A stretch of DNA of 64,000 nucleotides from Lysobacter sp. 5GHs7-4 (lineage in GTDB: Bacteria; Pseudomonadota; Gammaproteobacteria; Xanthomonadales; Xanthomonadaceae): positions 1,382,001 to 1,446,000 of the forward strand of contig NZ_CP089924.1 of NCBI RefSeq assembly GCF_021284765.1, read 5' to 3'. Positions 17,343 to 25,923 of the stretch are shown piece after piece. Both the position numbers and the translations under genes were made by a program. Below the pieces are notes generated by a model. That model was not told where the DNA came from. It made no database searches and saw nothing but the letters and a program-made list of their open reading frames with translations. The number at the start of each line of letters is the position of its first letter. The stretch's first letter is position 1.

Positions 17343-18620
17343 ATGCCGCAGGGGTTGCCGCGCAAGATCAAGCTTGCCTTCATCGCGCAGGCGTTGATCG
17401 GCAGCATCGTCATCACGCTGGGCATCGGCCTGGCGGGCCTGCTGGTGCGCAACCTGGTGCTGGAGCAGCGTATGCAGCGCGAGGCCGACGCGTTCTGGGC
17501 CGGCCACGCGCGCGATCCCGCCCATCCGCTGCCGCGCACCTCGACCACGGACGGCTATTTCATCCCCACCGGCGCCGGCAACGACGCGTTGCCGGAGGCC
17601 GCGCGCGGGACCAGCCGGCAGGGCCTCAACGAGCTGCCGCACGACGAACGCGTGATGCTGGTGGACCGGCGCGAGGCGGGCACCTTCTACCTGCTGTACT
17701 CCTCGGAACTGATCGACGAGGCCATCGCGTTCACCGGGTTGGCCTCGCTGCTGCTGTCCCTGCTCACCATGTACCTGATCTCGTGGATGACCTACCGCAA
17801 CACCAAGCGGCTGGTCACGCCGGTCAACCGCCTGGCGGCGGCGGTCGCGCACTGGGATCCGCGCGATCCGCGCGCGGTCGCCCACTCGCTGGACAGCCTG
17901 CCGCAGGACATGGGCAGCGAGGTGCGGCAACTGTCCACCGCACTGCGCGGCCTGGCCCAGCGCGTGGGCGAGTTCGTCCAGCGCGAGCGCGATTTCACCC
18001 GCGACGCCAGCCATGAGCTGCGCACGCCGCTGACCGTGATCCGGGTGGCCACCGACCTGATGCTGGCCGACCCGGAAACCCCGCAGCGCGCGCAACGCTC
18101 GCTGGCGCGCGTGCAGCGCGCCGGACGCGACATGGAGGCGGTGATCGACGCCTTCCTGATCCTGGCCCGCGAGGCCGAGATCGCGCCGCAGAGCGAGGAG
18201 TTCCCGGTGCGCGAGATCGTCGATCACGAGGTCGAGCGCGTGCGCCCGATGCTCAACGGCAAGGACGTCGAGCTCAACGTGAGCGACGACGGCGCGCCGC
18301 GCCTGCTGGCGCCGCCGCACGTGCTCAGCGTGATGGTCGGCAACCTGCTCAGCAACGCCGTGCGCTTCACCGACGCGGGCCGCATCGACGTGCACCTCAC
18401 GCGCGACGGCATCGAGATCCGCGACACCGGCATCGGCATGTCGGCCGAAACCCTCAACCGCGCCTTCGACCCGTTCTACCGCGCCGACTTCTCCGGTGTG
18501 GAGGGCAAGGGCATGGGCTTGTCGATCGTGCGCCGGCTGGGCGAGCGCTTCGGCTGGCCGGTCCAGCTCAGCAGCGTGCCGGGGCAGGGGACGTTGGCGG
18601 TGATCCGCTTCAGTCACTGA
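17343..18620 (+). CDS. Sensor histidine kinase partner of the response regulator
   Basis: A 425-residue inner-membrane kinase: first membrane helix at about 10-38 (AFIAQALIGSIVITLGIG), a periplasmic loop to about 130, second helix at about 130-155 (ASLLLSLLTMYLI), HAMP-like linker, HisKA with phospho-acceptor His224 (DASHELRTPL), and HATPase with N box (GNLLSNAVRF), G1 (DTGIGM) and G2 (GKGMGLSIV). The small periplasmic domain gives no clear clue to the signal. It forms an operon with the regulator 10 bases upstream. It resembles the kinases paired with PhoB/OmpR-type regulators in xanthomonads, but I cannot name the pair. Confidence 0.9.
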   Translation: MPQGLPRKIKLAFIAQALIGSIVITLGIGLAGLLVRNLVLEQRMQREADAFWAGHARDPAHPLPRTSTTDGYFIPTGAGNDALPEAARGTSRQGLNELPHDERVMLVDRREAGTFYLLYSSELIDEAIAFTGLASLLLSLLTMYLISWMTYRNTKRLVTPVNRLAAAVAHWDPRDPRAVAHSLDSLPQDMGSEVRQLSTALRGLAQRVGEFVQRERDFTRDASHELRTPLTVIRVATDLMLADPETPQRAQRSLARVQRAGRDMEAVIDAFLILAREAEIAPQSEEFPVREIVDHEVERVRPMLNGKDVELNVSDDGAPRLLAPPHVLSVMVGNLLSNAVRFTDAGRIDVHLTRDGIEIRDTGIGMSAETLNRAFDPFYRADFSGVEGKGMGLSIVRRLGERFGWPVQLSSVPGQGTLAVIRFSH

Positions 18621-18985
18621 GCGTTGCGCCGCGCGCTCCGGGGCGCGGCCTGTGGCGCCATGCCGCCGCCGCGTCGGCCTCTTCGGTCGCGCCCCCTGGA
18701 ACGCCCCCTTCGATGCCCTGCTTGGGAATTCGTGGCGTCCAGGCTGATGGTTCGCGGACGATCGCCACCGCGATGGCGAAATCCGCGCCGGCTCGCGACG
18801 TTTGCGTGCTGCCCGGCATCCAGTTCGACTGGCCAGACGCAAACCGGCATATCGGGCGCCCCCGCCTTGCCGCTAAGCTGAGCGCGGCATGAAGCGGTCC
18901 TGGCCGGGAACGATTCCGCCCCTCGATCTGTCAACCCAACGCCGCCGCGCGCGTTGCCGGCTCCATACCTTCCAGCCAGAACCTC
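18621..18985. other. Intergenic region before the MacA-like adaptor
   Basis: No convincing gene. Just after the kinase, GCCGCG-CGCTCCGGGG-CGCGGC (about 18630-18650) can form a stem without a T tract. The remainder probably holds the promoter of the export operon, but no clear -35/-10 pair stands out. Confidence 0.4.
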
Positions 18986-20572
18986 ATGAGCGCAGCCCGT
19001 AAGCCGCAGTCGCCCGTCCGCAAGTCTTCGCCCTGGATCCGCCGCGCCGTCGTGGCGGCGGTGCTGCTGGCCCTGGCCGGCGGCGGTTACGTCTACTACA
19101 ACCGCAGCAGCGCGCAGGCCGAGGCCTCGGCCTATCGCACCGCCAAGGCCGAGCGCGGCGACATCCGCGTGGCGATCTCCGCCACCGGCGCGCTGGCCGC
19201 GATCTCCACGGTCGACGTCGGCAGCCAGATTTCCGGCCAGGTCACCGACGTGCTGGTGGACTTCAACGACCGCGTCACCAAGGGCCAGGTGATCGCCAAG
19301 ATCGATCCCAGCACCTACCAGGCGCAAATCGCCCAGGGCTCGGCCCAGGTCACCAGCGCGCGCGCCAGCCTGGCCACCGCGCAGGCCACCTTGCGCAATG
19401 CCGAACTCGACTTCCAGCGCAAATCGGCACTGGTCGAACGCCAGTTGGTCGCGCGCAGCGACGCCGACCTCGCGCGCGCCGCGCGCGATCAGGCGCGCGC
19501 CCAAGTTTCCGCGGCCGAAGCGCAGATCCACCAGCAGATCGCCTCCACCCAGACCTCGCGGCTGAACCTGGAGCGCACCGTGATCCGCGCGCCCGTCGAC
19601 GGCGTGGTCCTGACCCGCACGGTCGAGCCGGGCCAGACCGTGGCCGCCAGTCTGCAGTCGCCGGTGCTGTTCCAGATCGCCGAGGATCTGTCGAAGATGG
19701 AAATCGTGCTGGCCATCGACGAGGCCGACATCGGCCAGGTCAAGGCCGGGCAGGGCGTGAGCTTCACGGTCGATTCCTTCCCCGACCGCCAGTTCCGCGG
19801 CAAGGTCCAGCAGGTGCGCCTGTCGGCCACCAACACCAGCAACGTGATCACCTATCCGGTGGTGGTGTCGGTGGACAACGCCGATCAGATCCTGCTGCCG
19901 GGCATGACCGCCAATGCCGAGATCGAGGTCAGCCGCCGCGACGACGTGCTGCGCGTGGGCAACGCCGCGCTGCGCTACAAGCCAGCCGAGGACGATCCGG
20001 CCGCGCAGGGCGCCGCCGGTCCGGGCGGTCCCGGTGGCCCGGGCGGCGCCGGTCCCGGCGCGCGCGGCGGCATGGCCGCCGACCTGCCGCGCGTGGCGCA
20101 GCAGCTCAAGTTGACGGCGCAGCAGCAGGCGGTGTTCGACGCCGCGCTGGAAGCGATGAAGCAGCGCTCGGCCGCGCGCCAGGCGGCGCCGGCCGCGAAC
20201 GGCGGCGGCAGCACGCTGTTCGGCGGTCGCGGCCCCGGCGGCGGTGGCGGCGGCATGATCATCCGCGCGGGCGGCGGCGGCGGTGGCGGCGGCGCGGCTG
20301 CCGGCGCGATGCGCCAGCGCATGCAGGAGCGCTTCAACCAGCAGTTCGCCGAGTTCCGCGGCAGCCTCACGCCGGAACAGCAGACGCTGTGGGACAGCGA
20401 GGTCGCGGCCCTGCTCAATGCGCGCCGCGCGCCCTTGTACAAGCTGGTCAAGGGCAAGCCCGAAATGGTGGTGGTGCGCGTGGGCGCCAGCGACGGCAAC
20501 TGGACCGAGGTCTCGGGCAACATCCAGGCCGGCGACGAAGTGATCGTCGGCAGCGGACGCAGCGCCAAATGA
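18986..20572 (+). CDS. MacA-like periplasmic adaptor with an inserted Gly-rich/LTxxQ segment
   Basis: A 528-residue membrane-fusion protein: N-terminal anchor (about 18-36), lipoyl halves (GSQISGQVTDVLVDFNDRV; TVIRAPVDGVVLTRTVEPGQ), coiled-coil hairpin (about 115-205) and beta-barrel (about 230-325). It links an inner-membrane ABC transporter to an outer-membrane channel. Unlike the textbook MacA of about 370 residues, about 150 residues are inserted before the last domain: a Gly/Pro-rich run (345-360), LTAQQ (376-380) in a helical stretch, a poly-Gly run (418-437), and a second LTPEQQ helix (461 on). LTxxQ pairs are typical of Spy/CpxP-like proteins. The protein ends with the membrane-proximal domain (VVVRVGASDGNWTEV, GDEVIVG). 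The stop overlaps the ATPase start (ATGA). Confidence 0.88.
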   Translation: MSAARKPQSPVRKSSPWIRRAVVAAVLLALAGGGYVYYNRSSAQAEASAYRTAKAERGDIRVAISATGALAAISTVDVGSQISGQVTDVLVDFNDRVTKGQVIAKIDPSTYQAQIAQGSAQVTSARASLATAQATLRNAELDFQRKSALVERQLVARSDADLARAARDQARAQVSAAEAQIHQQIASTQTSRLNLERTVIRAPVDGVVLTRTVEPGQTVAASLQSPVLFQIAEDLSKMEIVLAIDEADIGQVKAGQGVSFTVDSFPDRQFRGKVQQVRLSATNTSNVITYPVVVSVDNADQILLPGMTANAEIEVSRRDDVLRVGNAALRYKPAEDDPAAQGAAGPGGPGGPGGAGPGARGGMAADLPRVAQQLKLTAQQQAVFDAALEAMKQRSAARQAAPAANGGGSTLFGGRGPGGGGGGMIIRAGGGGGGGGAAAGAMRQRMQERFNQQFAEFRGSLTPEQQTLWDSEVAALLNARRAPLYKLVKGKPEMVVVRVGASDGNWTEVSGNIQAGDEVIVGSGRSAK

Positions 20573-21282
20573 GTCAGGCGTCCGCCACCGCCGGCGCCGC
20601 GGTGATCGAAACGCGCGCGCTGGGCAAGGTCTATTCGCCGGGCACCGAGGCCGAGGTGATCGCGCTGCATGCGGTCGACCTGCGCATCGCGCGCGGCGAA
20701 TTCGTCGCGATCATGGGGCCGTCGGGCTCGGGCAAGTCGACGCTGATGAACCTGATCGGCTGCCTGGACACGCCCAGCAGCGGCCAGTACCTGTGCGACG
20801 GCGTCGACGTGGCCACGCTGGACGCGGAGGAGCGCGCGGTGCTGCGGCTGGAGAAGATCGGTTTCGTGTTCCAGGGCTTCAACCTGCTGCCGCGCATGAG
20901 CGCGCTGGAGAACGTGGCCATGCCGATGGGCTATGCCAACGTGCCGCGCGAGGAGCGCCTGCAGCGCGCGCGCGAAGCGCTGGATTCGGTGGGCCTGGCC
21001 GAGCGCGCGGGGCATCGTCCCAGCGAGCTGTCCGGCGGCCAGCAGCAGCGCGTGGCGATCGCACGCGCACTGATCAATCGCCCGCCTATCCTGCTTGCCG
21101 ACGAACCCACCGGCGCGCTGGACACCAAGACCGGCGAGGAGATCCTGGCGTTGTTCAAGCGCCTGCAGGCCGAGGATCACACGGTGGTGCTGATCACCCA
21201 CGATCCCGACGTGGCCGCGCATTGCGACCGCGTGTTCGCGATGCGCGACGGCGAGTTGCACGAGCAAGGGGCGGCGGCATGA
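20569..21282 (+). CDS. ABC transporter ATPase, MacB/LolD type
   Basis: A 237-residue ATP-binding subunit. Walker A GPSGSGKST, Q loop (FVFQGFNLLPRMSALENV), signature LSGGQQQRVAIARAL, Walker B ILLADEPTGALD and the switch His in LITHDPD are all intact. The ATG at 20569 overlaps the adaptor stop by 4 bases. It pairs with the permease at 21449; in E. coli MacB these two parts are one polypeptide, but two-gene versions are common. It powers export or envelope transfer by a mechanotransmission mechanism in this family. Confidence 0.93.
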   Translation: MSQASATAGAAVIETRALGKVYSPGTEAEVIALHAVDLRIARGEFVAIMGPSGSGKSTLMNLIGCLDTPSSGQYLCDGVDVATLDAEERAVLRLEKIGFVFQGFNLLPRMSALENVAMPMGYANVPREERLQRAREALDSVGLAERAGHRPSELSGGQQQRVAIARALINRPPILLADEPTGALDTKTGEEILALFKRLQAEDHTVVLITHDPDVAAHCDRVFAMRDGELHEQGAAA

Positions 21283-21296
21283 GCGGCGTCGCGCTG

Positions 21297-21424
21297 AGAG
21301 CAAATCCCCCTCGATCCCCCTTTTTCAAAGGGGGAAGCAAAGCGCAACGCGAACACGTGCGCGATTCCTCGGCAGTGTGCTTCCCCCCCTTTGAAAAAGG
21401 GGAGCAGGGGGGATTCGCTCTAGA
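21297..21424. repeat. Long inverted repeat (family C) between the ATPase and permease genes
   Basis: Two arms of about 37 bases (left arm 21303-21341 with ATCCCCC...TTTTTCAAAGGGGG, right arm about 21380-21418 with CCCCCTTTGAAAAAGG...GGGGGGATT) are near-perfect reverse complements around a loop of about 40 bases. Each arm also contains its own small palindrome. It lies inside an operon. A related sequence is at 45104-45395. Confidence 0.85.
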
Positions 21425-21448
21425 TCCTTCGGCCCACGGAGCGCACGC

Positions 21449-22684
21449 ATGAACTTCTTGGAGGTCCTGCGCACCGCCGTGTTCGCCCTGCGCGGCAACT
21501 GGCTGCGCAGCGCCCTGACCTCGCTGGGCGTGATCATCGGCATCGCCGCGGTGATCGTGATGGTGTCGGTGGGGCAGGGCACCCAGGCCGAGATCGACAA
21601 GCTGGTGTCGGGCCTGGGCTCGAACCGCCTGGACATCAGCTCCGGCGCCGGGCGCGGCACCGGCGGCGCGCGCCAGAGCGCGTCCAGCTTCTTCACCTTG
21701 AACGAGGGCGACATCGACGCGATCCGGCAGGAGATACCGGAGGTGCAGTACGTCGCCGGTTCGCTGCGCGGCGGCACTCAGGTGGTCTACGCCGAGAACA
21801 ACTGGTCCACGCAGTGGCAGGGCGTGCAGCCGGAGTTCTTCGACATCAACGGCTGGACCGTCGCCTCCGGCAACGGCTTCGATTCGCGCGACTACAGCGG
21901 CGGCGGCAAGTCGGTGATCCTGGGCGAAACCGTGCGCCGCGAATTGTTCGGCGACGAGGACGCGATCGGCCAGACCCTGCGCCTGGGCCGGGTGCCGTTC
22001 ACCGTGGTCGGCACGCTCAAGCCCAAGGGCCAGGGCGGCTTCGGCCAGGACCAGGACGATATCCTGCTGGTGCCGTTGGAAACCGGCCGCCGCCGCCTGC
22101 TGGGCGCGATGGGCCTGCCGCCGGGCGCGGTGATGCAGATCGCGGTCGGCGTAGGACGCGCCGACGACGTGAGCTATGCGCAGGGCGAGATCGAGGCGCT
22201 GCTGCGCCAGCGCCACAAGATCCAGCCCGGCGCAGACGACGATTTCACCGTGCGCAACATCGCCGAGATCGTGGCCACGCGCACCGCCACCACCAACCTG
22301 ATGTCCAAGCTGCTGGGCGCGGTGGCGACGATCTGCCTGATCATCGGCGGCATCGGCATCATGAACATCATGCTGGTGTCGGTCACCGAGCGCATCCGCG
22401 AAATCGGCCTGCGCATGGCGGTGGGCGCCGGCCCCAGCGACATCCGCCGGCAGTTCCTGGCCGAGGCGATGGTGATCGCGATGATCGGCGGCGTGATCGG
22501 CATCGCCATCGGCGTGGTCGGCGCGCTGCTGGTCGGCAAGCTGGGCTCGCTGCCGGTGGCCCTGAATGCCAAGGTGGTCGGCCTGGCGGCGGCGTTCTCG
22601 ATCGCCACCGGCCTGTTCTTCGGCTACTACCCGGCGCGCAAGGCCTCGCTGCTGGATCCGATCGAGGCGCTGAGGCAGCAGTAA
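21449..22684 (+). CDS. ABC transporter permease, MacB type
   Basis: A 411-residue permease with the MacB/FtsX layout: helix 1 (ALTSLGVIIGIAAVIVMVSVG, about 20-45), a large periplasmic MacB_PCD domain (about 50-275), then three helices (LLGAVATICLIIGGIGIMNIML; VIAMIGGVIGIAIGVVGAL; VVGLAAAFSIATGLFFGYYPARKASLLDPIEAL). The conserved end motif PARKAS-x-x-DPIEAL is intact. The start at 21449 follows 166 bases after the ATPase stop, the gap filled by the inverted repeat. With the adaptor it should form a tripartite exporter for a peptide, lipopeptide, macrolide or envelope lipid; the substrate is unknown. Confidence 0.92.
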   Translation: MNFLEVLRTAVFALRGNWLRSALTSLGVIIGIAAVIVMVSVGQGTQAEIDKLVSGLGSNRLDISSGAGRGTGGARQSASSFFTLNEGDIDAIRQEIPEVQYVAGSLRGGTQVVYAENNWSTQWQGVQPEFFDINGWTVASGNGFDSRDYSGGGKSVILGETVRRELFGDEDAIGQTLRLGRVPFTVVGTLKPKGQGGFGQDQDDILLVPLETGRRRLLGAMGLPPGAVMQIAVGVGRADDVSYAQGEIEALLRQRHKIQPGADDDFTVRNIAEIVATRTATTNLMSKLLGAVATICLIIGGIGIMNIMLVSVTERIREIGLRMAVGAGPSDIRRQFLAEAMVIAMIGGVIGIAIGVVGALLVGKLGSLPVALNAKVVGLAAAFSIATGLFFGYYPARKASLLDPIEALRQQ

Positions 22685-22771
22685 ACGGCCGCCGCGGACC
22701 CCGACCACCGGCACGGGTGGGCGGGGGCGCCGCGTGGCAAGGTGCGCTCCACACTTCGGATCGGAGCGGCT

Positions 22772-23998
22772 ATGAGCAAGTGGTGGTCCCTGGCGCTGCT
22801 GTCGTTGCAGGCCTTCGGCGCGCAGGCGGCGCAGACCGCGCCCGCGGCGGCGCCCGCATCGACGACGGTGACGATCCTCGGCGTCGATCACGCCGCCCAG
22901 CTGGTGTCCGAGCGCGATCAGCCGGCCTTGCTGACGGCCTTCCTGGAGCGCGTCGCGCCCGACGCGATCTGCATCGAACGCGCACCGGAGGCTTACGCGC
23001 GCGGCGACTACTACGAGTTCACCTACGAGGTGCAGGACGTGGTGGTGCCGTACGCGCGTCGCGAAGGTATCGAGCTGTGCCCGATCGACTGGGAGCCGTC
23101 GGTCGAGGACCAGCGCCTGGGTTTCGGCATGAGCCTGGACGTGCCGCCGGAGCTGCGCCTGCTCAAGGGCTTTCCGAGCTTCCTCACCTTCGGCGCCGAC
23201 GCCCTGCAACGCGATCTGTTCCGCGCCGACGATCCGGCCAACGTCGCCAAGGTCACGCAATGGGCGGCCACGCCGGCCAAGCGCGGCAAGGACGATCTGG
23301 CGCGACGGATGTACCTGTATCGCACTTACCTGCAGGCGCGCCGTATTCTCGCCGCCGCGCGCGCGCATCCGGGCGGCACGATCGCGGTGGTGGTGGGCGA
23401 GTTCCACAAGCACGACATCGAGGCGATTCTGAAAGACGAGCCGGGCCTGCGTCTGGCGCAGCCATCCAGTTACGGACGGCCCGACGCCAAGCAGGTCGCC
23501 GCGCACGACCGGCCCGAGTACCGCGTCGCCATCGCCAGCTTCAATCTGCTGGGACAGCAGTCGTCGACCGGTGCGGTGGACTACGCCTTCGTCGGCCGCA
23601 GCTTGGAAAAGCTCGAAGCCGCCGGCGCGACGCCGCAAACGCGGCTGTTCCGCGTCCGCCTGGAGTTGTTGCAGGGGAAGATCGCGCGCGAGACCGCGAT
23701 CGCCCGTTATCGCGCCATCGCCGCCGAGGCCGGCGACGCGCGTTTCGGCTGGAACGGCGTCAAGGACGCGGCGCGCGTGGATTCGTATTTCGACGCCTTC
23801 GGCAATCTCGACGTGCGCCGACGCGCGCTGCTGGAGGCCGCGCGCGAGACCTGGGCGGCAGGCGACAGCGCCGGCGCGCAGGCCCTGTTCGAGGCCTGCG
23901 CCGAAGGCCTGAGCGCACGCCAGCGCAATCAGCTGCGCGGCTATTGGGAGCGCGATGTGGCGGTGAAGCCGACGGCGGAGAAAGCGCCCGGCAACTAG
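22772..23998 (+). CDS. Exported protein with TraB/GumN-like features
   Basis: A 408-residue protein with a signal peptide (KWWSLALLSLQAFGAQA). The first half carries a pattern like the TraB/PrgY/GumN (also ChaN/EreA) superfamily: VTILGVDHAAQLVSE, then PDAICIER, a YLYRTYLQARRIL helix and VVVGEFHKHDIEAIL, where the His and Glu residues would form the presumed active site. The second half is helical with repeat-like Ala/Arg-rich segments (RYRAIAAEAGDARFGWNG, RRALLEAARETWAAGD). The ATG at 22772 has GGAG at good spacing; a GTG 30 bases upstream is in frame but lacks one. Activity cannot be stated. Confidence 0.6.
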   Translation: MSKWWSLALLSLQAFGAQAAQTAPAAAPASTTVTILGVDHAAQLVSERDQPALLTAFLERVAPDAICIERAPEAYARGDYYEFTYEVQDVVVPYARREGIELCPIDWEPSVEDQRLGFGMSLDVPPELRLLKGFPSFLTFGADALQRDLFRADDPANVAKVTQWAATPAKRGKDDLARRMYLYRTYLQARRILAAARAHPGGTIAVVVGEFHKHDIEAILKDEPGLRLAQPSSYGRPDAKQVAAHDRPEYRVAIASFNLLGQQSSTGAVDYAFVGRSLEKLEAAGATPQTRLFRVRLELLQGKIARETAIARYRAIAAEAGDARFGWNGVKDAARVDSYFDAFGNLDVRRRALLEAARETWAAGDSAGAQALFEACAEGLSARQRNQLRGYWERDVAVKPTAEKAPGN

Positions 23999-24079
23999 CG
24001 CCTTGGGGTGGCAGCGGCGCAAGCCGCGACCACGCCAATACGATCCACGGCGAAGCATAGGCAGCCGTGGCCTACATCG

Positions 24080-24190
24080 TTGTCGCGATTTCGCGGTCGC
24101 AGCTTACGCAGCTCCCACAGGGACGACGGGAACCTCCAGGCTTTCTGCGGGTGCGACGTAAGTCGCGATCGCGCGGTATCGGGGCGCGAC
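24080..24190. repeat. Dispersed repeat, family B (GTCGCGA...GCTCCCACAGG type)
   Basis: The stretch has GTCGCGATTTCGCGGTCGCAGC, then CAGCTCCCACAGGGA and a matching GTGCGACGTAAGTCGCGA arm, forming a complex hairpin in the gap before the asparaginase gene. It resembles a short repeat family common in xanthomonads and pseudomonads; a related core (CGGCTCACGCCGCTCCCACAG) is at 35059-35080. Confidence 0.6.
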
Positions 24191-24246
24191 GGGGCGCCCC
24201 AAGCGCCGTGCCGGCCGTTATCCTCGCGGTACCGAAGGAGACCGCC

Positions 24247-25269
24247 ATGCGCCTGCCGATTCTTTTGTTGAGCCTCGCCGCCATGTCCAGCACCGTTCAT
24301 GCCCAGACCCCGTCCGCCGATCAGCGTCCCATCGCATTGGTGATCCACGGCGGCGCCGGCTTCGTGCCGCGCGATTCGCTCAGCGAAGCCGACCGCAAGG
24401 CCGCGCGCGCCGAACTGGACCGCGCCCTGGACGCCGGTTATGGCGTGCTCAAGGGCGGCGGCAGCGCACTGGACGCGGTGTCGGCGGCGGTGGTGGTGTT
24501 GGAGGATTCGCCGATCTTCAACGCCGGCAAGGGCGCGGTGTTCAACGCCCGCGGCGGCCACGAGCTGGACGCGTCCATCATGGAAGGCCACACCCGCCGC
24601 GCGGGCGCGGTGGCCGGCGTCACCACCATCAAGAACCCGATCAAGCTGGCGCGCACGGTGATGGAGCACAGCCCGCACGTGATGCTGGCGGCCGCGGGCG
24701 CGGAAGCCTTCGCCGACACGCGGCCGGAGATCGAGCGCGTGCCCAACAGCTACTTCGACACGCCCAAGCGCCGCCAGCAGTTGGAGAAGGCGCAGCGCGA
24801 GGAGGCGGCCAAGAGCAAGCGCGAGGCCAACGCCGGCACCGATGCGCCCAAGTACTTCGGCACCGTGGGCGCGGTGGCGCTGGACCGCGCGGGCCATATC
24901 GCTGCGGCCACCAGCACTGGCGGCATGACCAACAAGCGCTACGGCCGCGTCGGCGATTCGCCGATCATCGGTGCCGGCACCTGGGCCGACGACCGCTGCG
25001 GCGTGTCGGGCACCGGCTGGGGCGAGTACTACATCCGCTACAACGCCGCCCACGACATCTGCGCGCGCGTGACCTACCGCGGCGACAGCCTGCAGGCGGC
25101 GGCGGACGAGGTCATCAATAAGATCATCCCGGCCGCCGGCGGCGACGGCGGCGCGATCGCGCTGGACCGCGAGGGCAACATCGCGATGCCGTTCAACAGC
25201 GGCAGCATGTTCCGCGGCTGGATCAAGCCCGACGGCAGCCGCGGGACGGCGATCCACGAAGCGGAGTGA
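24247..25269 (+). CDS. Exported isoaspartyl peptidase/L-asparaginase (plant-type, Ntn hydrolase)
   Basis: A 340-residue secreted Ntn hydrolase. Signal peptide RLPILLLSLAAMSSTVHAQ. Family motifs: LVIHGGAG, GGSALDAVSAAVVVLEDSPIFNAGKG, ELDASIMEG and, after a charged linker, the autocleavage site FG-T206-VGAVALD, where Thr206 becomes the N-terminal nucleophile of the beta chain. GRVGDSPIIGAGTWA is also conserved. It removes beta-aspartyl residues from damaged peptides and hydrolyses asparagine. GAAGGAGACC precedes the ATG. The downstream gene is convergent. Confidence 0.93.
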   Translation: MRLPILLLSLAAMSSTVHAQTPSADQRPIALVIHGGAGFVPRDSLSEADRKAARAELDRALDAGYGVLKGGGSALDAVSAAVVVLEDSPIFNAGKGAVFNARGGHELDASIMEGHTRRAGAVAGVTTIKNPIKLARTVMEHSPHVMLAAAGAEAFADTRPEIERVPNSYFDTPKRRQQLEKAQREEAAKSKREANAGTDAPKYFGTVGAVALDRAGHIAAATSTGGMTNKRYGRVGDSPIIGAGTWADDRCGVSGTGWGEYYIRYNAAHDICARVTYRGDSLQAAADEVINKIIPAAGGDGGAIALDREGNIAMPFNSGSMFRGWIKPDGSRGTAIHEAE

Positions 25270-25307
25270 GGGCGGGCCGAGGGCCCGACCTCAGGCGGCC
25301 CTCAGCC

Positions 25308-25440
25308 GGCGCGCGCGCCACCTCCTCCCGCGAGCGGGAGAAGGGAATCCATGGCGGAGCCGGTTTCCTGCTTTAGCCCCTCTCCCGCCTGCGGCGCCCG
25401 ACGGGTGTGCAAGGCTGAGAGGGCTTGGGGTGAAGGCCGC
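25308..25440. repeat. Dispersed repeat, family D (CCTCTCCCGC / GCGGGAGA)
   Basis: CTCCTCCCGC-GAGCGGGAGAAGGG and, further on, CCCCTCTCCCGCCTGCGG...GGGCTTGGGGTGAAGGCC form palindromic blocks between the convergent asparaginase and VOC genes. Similar blocks lie at 29843-29912 and 58799-58855. Confidence 0.65.
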
Positions 25441-25455
25441 CTAGCGGTTTTGGCC

Positions 25456-25923
25456 TCATCCGCCCTGCGACGGCGACCACTCCTGCATGCGCGCCTGCAT
25501 CTCCTCCTCGGACACTTCCTCGATGTGCGTGGCCAGGGTCCACTTGTGGCCGTAGGGATCGACGACGGTGCCGGTACGGTCGCCCCAGAACTGGTTCTGC
25601 ACGGGCTTGTCGACGCTGCCGCCGGCGCGGATCGCCTGGTCGAAGGCGGCATCGGCGTCGTCGACGTAGATCATGAAAGCGGCGGTCGCGCCGCCGCGGC
25701 TCTTGGGGCTGAGCGCGTTCATATCCGGCCACTCGTCCGACAGCATGATCGCCGAGTCGCCGATGCGGATTTCGGCGTGGCCGATCTTGTCGCCCATCGG
25801 CAGGCGGTAGCTTTCGGTGGCGTTGAACGCGCGCACGTAGTAGTCGATCGCGCCGGCGGCGTCGTCGACGATCACGTACGGGGTAACGCTGTGGTAGCCG
25901 TCGGGGCGGGGCTTAACTGCCAT
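25456..25923 (-). CDS. VOC-superfamily (glyoxalase/PhnB-like) protein
   Basis: A 155-residue protein of the vicinal-oxygen-chelate fold, nearest the PhnB-like or YdcN-type small proteins: SVTPYVIVDDAAGAIDYYVRAF at the start, GHAEIRIGDSAIMLSDE in the middle and GTVVDPYGHKWTLATH near the end. Substrate unknown; such proteins often act as resistance or detoxification enzymes or have lost the metal. The ATG at 25923 has AGGAGA upstream on the minus strand. Confidence 0.87.
   Translation of the reverse strand: MAVKPRPDGYHSVTPYVIVDDAAGAIDYYVRAFNATESYRLPMGDKIGHAEIRIGDSAIMLSDEWPDMNALSPKSRGGATAAFMIYVDDADAAFDQAIRAGGSVDKPVQNQFWGDRTGTVVDPYGHKWTLATHIEEVSEEEMQARMQEWSPSQGG

Noticed and set aside
21297..21424. 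Considered an insertion sequence
   Set aside because: No transposase frame and too short; it is a non-coding palindromic repeat.
20569..22684. Considered a MacB gene split in two by insertion of the inverted repeat
   Set aside because: Each part has a normal start and end for two-gene exporters of this family, with no coding remnant in the gap.
21194..24058. 954-codon antisense frame over the permease and TraB-like genes
   Set aside because: It passes through the inverted repeat and two well-supported genes, and shows no motif; an artefact of high GC.
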